Positions 59,198-64,000 of a stretch of DNA of 64,000 nucleotides are shown one piece after another. Location: the NCBI GenBank assembly GCA_903864275.1, contig CAIPFE010000017.1, forward strand, positions 62,001 to 126,000, written 5' to 3'. The position numbers and the translations under genes were made by a program. This stretch comes from an uncultured Mucilaginibacter sp. Lineage in GTDB: Bacteria > Bacteroidota > Bacteroidia > Sphingobacteriales > Sphingobacteriaceae. Numbering within the stretch: the first letter of the stretch is position 1; the number at the start of each line of letters is the position of its first letter. The notes below the pieces were generated by a model. The model saw only the letters and a list, made by a program, of their open reading frames with translations, had not been told where the DNA came from and made no database searches.

Positions 59198-61174
59198 CTA
59201 ATACCCCAACAACTTCTCCATCATTTCCTCCAGCCTCGCCTTCGCCAAAAACTGGTCCTCCAGTGCTTTGTTCATGGGGATAGCGGTATCTAAACTGGCG
59301 CAGCGCATAATGGGGGCGTCGAGGTGTTTAAAGCAATGTTCGGCAAGGTGGGCGGCTATTTCCCCGCCGAAACCGCTGGTGAGGGTGTCTTCGTGCAATA
59401 TCAGCACACGACCGGTTTTTTTGGCGCTATGCTCCACGGCTTCCTTGTCCCAGGGCTGCAAACTGCGCAGGTCGATGATCTCGAGGGATAGGTCGGGGTG
59501 TTTTTCGGCATATTCCATGGCCCAGTGTACGCCCAGGCCATAGGTAATGATACTGGCCGCACTGCCTTCCTGGATCACTTTGGCTTTGCCGATCTCCACA
59601 TAATAATCGCCGTCGGGCACCTCACCGCTGTGGCTGCGGTACAGGTATTTATGTTCGAAATACATTACGGGGTTAGGGTCTTCAATAGCGGCCATCAGCA
59701 GCCCTTTGGCGTCGTCCGGGAAAGCCGGGTAAACTACCTTTAATCCCGGGGTTTTGGTAAACCAGGCCTCGTTGCTTTGCGAGTGGAACGGCCCCGCGCC
59801 CGTCCCCGCGCCGGTAGGCATGCGGATCACCACATCAACCGGCTGCTCCCAGCGGTAGTATGTTTTCGCCAGGTTATTTACTACCTGGTTAAAGCCGCTG
59901 GTAACAAAATCGGCAAACTGCATTTCCATTACCGCCTTGTACCCGTTAAGGGCAAGCCCCATCGCCGCGCCGACAACGCCCGATTCGCAAATGGGTGTGT
60001 TGCGAACCCTTGCTTTGCCAAACTCTTCCACAAAGCCCTGCGTTATTTTAAAAGCGCCGCCGTATTCGGCAATATCCTGCCCCATGATCACCAGGTTATC
60101 GAACTTCCGCATGCTTTGGCGCAGGGCGTCGCTGATGGCGTCGATATAGCGCCTGGTTGTTGTAATGTTGTAAGGTTGTAATGTTGGAATGTTGTAAGGT
60201 TTGTACATATCCTGAACTTCCGTTTCAATATTAGGTATAATATCGGGTTCGCTGAATACTTTTTCAATTTCGCTTTCTATCAGGGTCGAGAATTCCGAGC
60301 GCATCTGCGGGATCCATTCGGGGCGTAACACATGCTCTTCGATCAAATATTTTTCAAAATTGCTGATCGGATCCTTCTCTTTCCAAAAATCGAACAAATG
60401 CTGCGGTACATATTTAGTGCCCGATGCCTCCTCGTGCCCGCGCATCCGGAAGGTCATACACTCCACCAGTGCCGGCCGGGGCCTTGTGCGCATGGCGCTT
60501 GCGATATCATTGATGGTATGATAAACCTCCAGCAGGTTATTGCCGTCGATGCGATAGCCCTGCATGCCGTAGCCGACAGCTTTTTCCACCAGGTATTTGG
60601 TCCTGTATTGTTCAGAAACCGGGGTCGACAGCCCATATCCGTTATTTTCTATCAAAAATATCACGGGCAAATTCCATACGGCGGCAATATTCAGCGCCTC
60701 GTGGAAATCGCCTTCGCTGGTGGCGCCTTCGCCGGTAAACACCAGGGTGGCCTTGTTACGACCGCTCAAAACATCCGCCAAAGCAATGCCATCCGCCAAA
60801 GCCAGCTGCGGCCCCAGGTGCGATATCATACCAATAATTTTATACTCCTGCGTACCGAAATGGAACGATCGGTCGCGCCCCTTTGTAAAGCCCGACGCCT
60901 TGCCCTGCCATTGCCCCATCAGCCGCGACAAAGGGATATCGCGGGTGGTGAAAACGCCCAGGTTGCGGTGCATGGGCAGGATATATTCGTCGCTGTTCAT
61001 GGCAAGCGTACTGCCAATAGCAATAGCTTCCTGCCCTATCCCTGAAAACCATTTGCCAATGCGCCCCTGCCTTAAAAGTATCAGCATCTTCTCTTCAACC
61101 ATGCGCGGCCACAGCAATTTTTTGTAAAATTCAATCAGCTGGTTATTTGTCAGGTTTTTTCGGTCGAAGATCAT
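59198..61174 (-). CDS. Fused alpha/beta E1 component of a 2-oxoacid dehydrogenase
   Basis: 658 aa. N-terminal half (~1-320) is the E1 alpha: GEGATSEGDFHEALNIAAVW and FLIENNGYGLSTPV bind thiamine diphosphate (~144-190). C-terminal half (~345-658) is the E1 beta: VIMGQDIAEYGGAFKITQGF, MEMQFADFVTSGFNQVVNNL, AYPAFPDDAKGLLMA-type region, SLEIIDLRSLQPWDKEAVEH. Separate genes in many bacteria, fused here and in other Bacteroidota. Acts in branched-chain 2-oxoacid or a related dehydrogenase complex. The linker (~320-342; YKPYNIPTLQPYNITTTRRY) is encoded by tandem GTTGTAA words, see findings. Confidence 0.93.
   Translation of the reverse strand: MIFDRKNLTNNQLIEFYKKLLWPRMVEEKMLILLRQGRIGKWFSGIGQEAIAIGSTLAMNSDEYILPMHRNLGVFTTRDIPLSRLMGQWQGKASGFTKGRDRSFHFGTQEYKIIGMISHLGPQLALADGIALADVLSGRNKATLVFTGEGATSEGDFHEALNIAAVWNLPVIFLIENNGYGLSTPVSEQYRTKYLVEKAVGYGMQGYRIDGNNLLEVYHTINDIASAMRTRPRPALVECMTFRMRGHEEASGTKYVPQHLFDFWKEKDPISNFEKYLIEEHVLRPEWIPQMRSEFSTLIESEIEKVFSEPDIIPNIETEVQDMYKPYNIPTLQPYNITTTRRYIDAISDALRQSMRKFDNLVIMGQDIAEYGGAFKITQGFVEEFGKARVRNTPICESGVVGAAMGLALNGYKAVMEMQFADFVTSGFNQVVNNLAKTYYRWEQPVDVVIRMPTGAGTGAGPFHSQSNEAWFTKTPGLKVVYPAFPDDAKGLLMAAIEDPNPVMYFEHKYLYRSHSGEVPDGDYYVEIGKAKVIQEGSAASIITYGLGVHWAMEYAEKHPDLSLEIIDLRSLQPWDKEAVEHSAKKTGRVLILHEDTLTSGFGGEIAAHLAEHCFKHLDAPIMRCASLDTAIPMNKALEDQFLAKARLEEMMEKLLGY
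60156..60206. repeat. Tandem GTTGTAAT words inside the E1 fusion linker
   Basis: On the plus strand: GTTGTTGTAATGTTGTAAGG, TTGTAATGTTGGAATGTTGT, AAGGTTTGTAC. The 51 bp are in frame and translated as the alpha/beta linker. Same character as the intergenic word repeats. Confidence 0.75.
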
Positions 61175-61178
61175 CCGT

Positions 61179-61209
61179 CAAAACTACATAAATTGTTTAT
61201 TTGTGCAAT
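61179..61209 (-). promoter_or_regulatory. E1 gene promoter, leaderless type
   Basis: Minus strand: ATTG (61209-61206), a 19-bp spacer, TAGTTTTG (61186-61179; perfect TAnnTTTG). The start codon at 61174 is 4 nt downstream, so the message should have no leader. Confidence 0.6.
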
Positions 61210-61250
61210 GAGGTTCATTAGTTCACTGGTTCATTTGTTCATTGGTAAAT
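61210..61250. repeat. TTCATTAG/TTCATTTG word repeat
   Basis: GAGGTTCATTAGTTCACTGG then TTCATTTGTTCATTGGT. Same words as 40319-40425, single orientation. It lies just beyond the E1 promoter. Confidence 0.65.
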
Positions 61251-61254
61251 AGTT

Positions 61255-61287
61255 GCCTCACCCCACCGTTCGCGCCTCTCCAAAGGG
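61255..61287. repeat. Left member of an inverted repeat flanking a lipoprotein gene
   Basis: GCCTCACCCCACCGTTCGCG then CCTCTCCAAAGGG. Its reverse complement resembles 61801-61842 (CTTTTGAGAGGATTGGTGAG then GGC...GTGAGGC). The two face each other across 61388-61720. Confidence 0.6.
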
Positions 61288-61387
61288 TAACTCAATATGA
61301 AGTGGGACAAGAGTTATTATAATCTTATATTTGTGTTAATGTAGCGTTTCGGATGACCTTTTCGTATATGCAATAAAAAAACCAGGT

Positions 61388-61720
61388 TTGAAATCACTAA
61401 TCTTTTTGCTATTTGTTGCCCTGACTATAGCAGCTTGCAAAAAAAACAATGTACGCCCCTATCAAAGTTCCGGCGTTTTACTTGGATACGATACCCGGCT
61501 CTGCCCTTTCCCTTTATGTGGTGGACTCCTAATAACCATTCAAAACGATACTTCTAAAACCCCGCCGTCATTTTATCATATCGACGCAACCCTGCCGCAA
61601 TTAGGCATTAGTGGGAATACGAAGTTTCCCGTCAATGTCAACTTTAACTACAAACCTGACACTGGTAACTTAGCAGCATACCATTACATCATTGTTACTC
61701 AAATAAGGGTTATTAATTAA
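61388..61720 (+). CDS. Small lipoprotein of unknown function
   Basis: 110 aa from TTG 61388; no ATG is available upstream before a stop (ATG-CAA-TAA). Lipobox IAAC (Cys ~17) then KKNN, the usual Bacteroidota +2/+3 pattern. The rest is beta-rich (GLLITIQNDTSKTPPSFYHI; FNYKPDTGNLAAYHYIIVTQ). No known domain. TATATTTG at 61326-61333 is a good -7 box. Flanked by an inverted repeat pair. Confidence 0.7.
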   Translation: MKSLIFLLFVALTIAACKKNNVRPYQSSGVLLGYDTRLCPFPLCGGLLITIQNDTSKTPPSFYHIDATLPQLGISGNTKFPVNVNFNYKPDTGNLAAYHYIIVTQIRVIN

Positions 61721-61800
61721 GCCATTTTTCTGGCAGCGCTCTAAAGGAAACGGGCTTAAAATGAGAAAATATTCATTTGAAACGGAATTAAAGTCACTTT

Positions 61801-61842
61801 CTTTTGAGAGGATTGGTGAGGGCTTCGCCGTTTAGGTGAGGC
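61801..61842. repeat. Right member of the inverted repeat flanking the lipoprotein gene
   Basis: CTTTTGAGAGGATTGGTGAG, GGCTTCGCCGTTTAGGTGAG, GC. GGCTTCGCC is itself a small palindrome. 61843-61996 contains the ACCAATGACCAATGACTAAT word run that abuts the next start and no gene. Confidence 0.6.
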
Positions 61843-61996
61843 ATTAATACCATGGCTACCCTTTGGTAAATAGTTTGTGATAGGTTTCATTGCTAATAAA
61901 CAAATTGATAAATTGCCCGCCGATAATAGTTGATTGAGCCATTCGTTTAACAGTGTTGACACCAATGACCAATGACTAATGACCAATCACCACTAC

Positions 61997-62854
61997 ATGA
62001 AAAAGAAACTACCTTTTATATTACTGATCCTCGCTGCCGTTATCGGCCTCGCTGCTACTACACACGATTATTTCCTGCTGCCCGAAAACTTTTTTATGCA
62101 CAAAGGCGATAAGCTCAACCTGCATTTATTAGGTGGCGAGCAGTTTGTTAAATCGGAAGAGGTAGGGTACCAATCCAAAAAAACAGCGTCTTTTATGCTG
62201 TACCAGGGATCGAAGAAGATCGACTTGCTGCATGTTGCCAAAGACAGCGCCGTGCCTTTAATTGATTATACCATGGTAAATACCGGGCAGGGTTTGATCG
62301 ATATGACCCGGGGAACAGAGTACATTGATGCTTCGCGCGATAGCTATTCGGATTACTTAACGCAGTCGGGCCTGGATAAACTGGGCGAGAAAGTGAAGAA
62401 TGGCAGCCAGTTCAGGATAAAAGAAAAATATACCAGGTACATGAAAACATTGTTTGCCGTTGATGATCACGACGGCGGCATATATGATAAAGACCTGAAG
62501 GATGTATACGAGATCATTTTGAAGGACAATCCTTACAAAAAGAAGTATGGCGACGACATGTCGGCTTTAATAAAGTTCATGGGTAAAGGAGAAAGCGGCG
62601 CCACAGTGAACCTTTATATTAAATCCATCAGCGGCAATGTTTACGCACAAACGCTGGTAGCCGACAAAAAAGGCGAAGTAACATTTACCATGAGCCGGGA
62701 AGGGATATACATGCTGCGTAGTGTACGTATTGAGCCAACAAAAGATAAAGACGCCGATTTCCAAAGCTGGTGGGCATCATTCACCTTCCCCTTCAGCAGC
62801 TCGGACGAAGTACCGAATACTTATAAGGAATTCGGCTTTGGAAATGTGCATTGA
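61997..62854 (+). CDS. DUF4198 periplasmic protein
   Basis: 285 aa from ATG 61997 (MKKKLPFILLILAAVIGLAA), a signal peptide; the six-codon extension in front comes from word-repeat DNA. DUF4198 start THDYFLLPENFFMHKGDKLN, then LHLLGGEQFVKSEEV. Later blocks LIKFMGKGESGATVNLYIKS and EGIYMLRSVRIEPTKDKDAD end in WWASFTFPFSSSDEVPNTYK. The family is found beside metal-uptake genes, but no transporter is adjacent here, so the role is open. Confidence 0.85.
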   Translation: MKKKLPFILLILAAVIGLAATTHDYFLLPENFFMHKGDKLNLHLLGGEQFVKSEEVGYQSKKTASFMLYQGSKKIDLLHVAKDSAVPLIDYTMVNTGQGLIDMTRGTEYIDASRDSYSDYLTQSGLDKLGEKVKNGSQFRIKEKYTRYMKTLFAVDDHDGGIYDKDLKDVYEIILKDNPYKKKYGDDMSALIKFMGKGESGATVNLYIKSISGNVYAQTLVADKKGEVTFTMSREGIYMLRSVRIEPTKDKDADFQSWWASFTFPFSSSDEVPNTYKEFGFGNVH

Positions 62855-62883
62855 AGAATTTCGGATGTTCGATTTCGGATTTA
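62855..62883. repeat. TTTCGGAT word repeat
   Basis: AATTTCGGATGTTCGATTTC then GGATTT, directly after the DUF4198 stop. It matches 38400-38434 and the reverse complement of 17531-17560. Confidence 0.8.
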
Positions 62884-62925
62884 TGCATTCTGCTGATAGG
62901 TTGCCATCCGTAACATACTAACAGC

Positions 62926-63021
62926 CATGTCATTGCGAGGCACGAAGCAATCTCGTCGCTATGCATATACGCCAACCTGTCAATGAAGGGATTGCTTCGT
63001 CGTTCCTCCTCGCAATGACAT
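62926..63021. repeat. Interspersed inverted repeat ATGTCATTGCGAGG type
   Basis: Left CATGTCATTGCGAGGCACGA then AGCAATCTC (to ~62954); right GGGATTGCTTCGTCGTTCCT then CCTCGCAATGACAT (~62988-63021). Arms pair over most positions. A widespread bacterial intergenic element of this sequence type; likely an attenuator or terminator. Confidence 0.75.
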
Positions 63022-63056
63022 AGTTTATTATTTTTCTATGAACCATGAACTACAAA

Positions 63057-64000
63057 CTACTTCAACTTTCCTAACGCCCCCTTTATCCTCGGTATCAAGG
63101 CCACAATATCCTGTAAAGTACTTGCACCAACTGATACCCTGAACCAGTTTACATCTTCGCCGGTGCCAAAGGCCGAGAATGGCACAAAGGCTACCTTCGC
63201 TTCTTTGATCAAATAAAAATTTATATCAGTAGCTGTTTTAAGCACCTTGCCATCGGGAGTGGTTTTGCCGCTGTAATCAACCTTTACGGTGAGGTAAATG
63301 GCGCCCATGGGTTCAATGGCGTCCACATTAAAACCTTCGGACTTTAGTTGCTGAAAACCATCATAAAGCGTGGTTAAACTGTTTTGAATATTTCCTTTTA
63401 GTTTGGTAAGATAGCTGTCCACATCAACATCATTCTTCAGGAATTTAGCCATTGCCACCTGCTCGGCCTTTGGCGCCCATGCGCCTATGTGGCCAACTAT
63501 AGCTTTCATGTGGTTGATGACATGCGCCGGGCCAAATCCCCAGCCAACACGCACCCCGGTTGAGGCAAAACATTTTGATGCACCGTCTACAAAAATAACC
63601 ACATCCTTTAGTTCGGGCCGCAGGCTTACGGGGTTAAAATGTTCGTGGTGGCCAAAAGTTAGCTGCGAATATATCTGGTCGTATAAAATATAAAGCGGTT
63701 TTTCGCCGGCTTTGCGGGTTTTGTTTTCGGCAATAACCAGGTCGCAAATTTCTTCAAGGTCTTTTTTGCTGAACATGGTGCCGGTTGGGTTCAGCGGGGA
63801 ACATAAAGCCAGCAATGCCGCGCCTTTAATATGCGGGCGGATCTCGTCGGCTGTTGGCATAAAGTTATGTTCGGCCCTGGTCTCAACTATAATGGCTTCG
63901 GCACAGGTAAGGTCGCAATAATGATTGTTATTCCATGACGGGGTTGGGAAAATCACCCTGTCGCCGGGATCAACAATCGCTTTGTAAATAGAATATATCA
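63057..64000 (-). CDS. Class I/II aminotransferase, cut by window end
   Basis: The visible ~314 C-terminal residues are open to the right edge (IYSIYKAIVDPGDRVIFPTP precedes the first in-frame Met). PLP features: FPTPSWNNNHYCDLT, ALCSPLNPTGTMFS (NPTG), YILYDQIYSQLTF (YDxIY), and FVDGASKCFASTGVRVGWGF (the PLP Lys is in SK; Arg of the substrate-binding site follows). This is the aspartate/tyrosine aminotransferase (subgroup I-gamma) pattern. The substrate is not determined; the N-terminus lies outside the window. Confidence 0.9.
   Translation of the reverse strand, partial: IYSIYKAIVDPGDRVIFPTPSWNNNHYCDLTCAEAIIVETRAEHNFMPTADEIRPHIKGAALLALCSPLNPTGTMFSKKDLEEICDLVIAENKTRKAGEKPLYILYDQIYSQLTFGHHEHFNPVSLRPELKDVVIFVDGASKCFASTGVRVGWGFGPAHVINHMKAIVGHIGAWAPKAEQVAMAKFLKNDVDVDSYLTKLKGNIQNSLTTLYDGFQQLKSEGFNVDAIEPMGAIYLTVKVDYSGKTTPDGKVLKTATDINFYLIKEAKVAFVPFSAFGTGEDVNWFRVSVGASTLQDIVALIPRIKGALGKLK

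Overview
The window comes from a member of the Bacteroidota, most likely Sphingobacteriaceae (Mucilaginibacter/Pedobacter-like). This is inferred from several points. An IPExxxVDY-family gene sits beside acpP-fabF-rnc and pyk. DUF3078, DUF2911 and LytTR-type genes are present. Starts mostly lack Shine-Dalgarno sequences. Several genes are preceded by the Bacteroidota promoter type (TTTG, about 19 bp, TAnnTTTG). No rRNA, tRNA or CRISPR array was seen.

Layout. 0-5 kb: a cut surface/outer-membrane protein, a NYN-domain protein, a DUF2911 protein and a LytS/LytTR two-component pair. 5.2-13 kb: a two-component system followed by a tripartite CusCBA/CzcCBA-like metal efflux system; four heptamers at an exact 11-bp period form a clear candidate operator before the efflux genes. 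13.2-20.7 kb: a ParE-like toxin-antitoxin pair, B12-dependent ribonucleotide reductase, an exported protein and a tail-specific protease. 20.8-32.2 kb: an accessory island, with REP-like hairpins, an AT-rich cluster of SNF2 helicase, RhuM, beta-class (type III-like Mod) methyltransferase and Res helicase-endonuclease, then five direct copies of a ~103-bp structured repeat, one of which has replaced the end of a RelE-type toxin gene. 32-44 kb: core genes (DUF3078, thioredoxin-like, pyk, IPExxxVDY, acpP, fabF, rnc, yicC, gmk, nadD, miaE-like, glnS). 44-50 kb: an amidase, a second repeat-rich stretch, an orphan RecA-like ATPase, and a Crp/Fnr-rhodanese-OsmC redox/sulfur group. 50-54.5 kb: a second defence-like operon on the minus strand (vsr remnant, small zinc-ribbon protein, NUDIX, PLD-helicase-DUF3427). 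54.6-59 kb: three paralogous exported membrane proteins of unknown function, a second vsr remnant, a PIN toxin pair and an M19-like dipeptidase. 59-64 kb: a fused E1 alpha/beta dehydrogenase, a small lipoprotein, a DUF4198 protein and a cut aminotransferase.

Two things stand out. First, two AT-rich helicase-centred operons look like anti-phage defence: the SNF2-RhuM-Mod-Res cluster, and the Zn-ribbon/NUDIX/PLD-helicase cluster with vsr debris beside it. Second, the spaces between genes are filled with several families of structured repeats: a 103-bp element, REP-like composite hairpins, and inverted repeats built from short reiterated words that lie at gene borders. One word repeat is even translated as the linker of the E1 alpha/beta fusion. 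Several genes have a promoter -7 element only 3-5 nt before the start codon, suggesting leaderless mRNAs.
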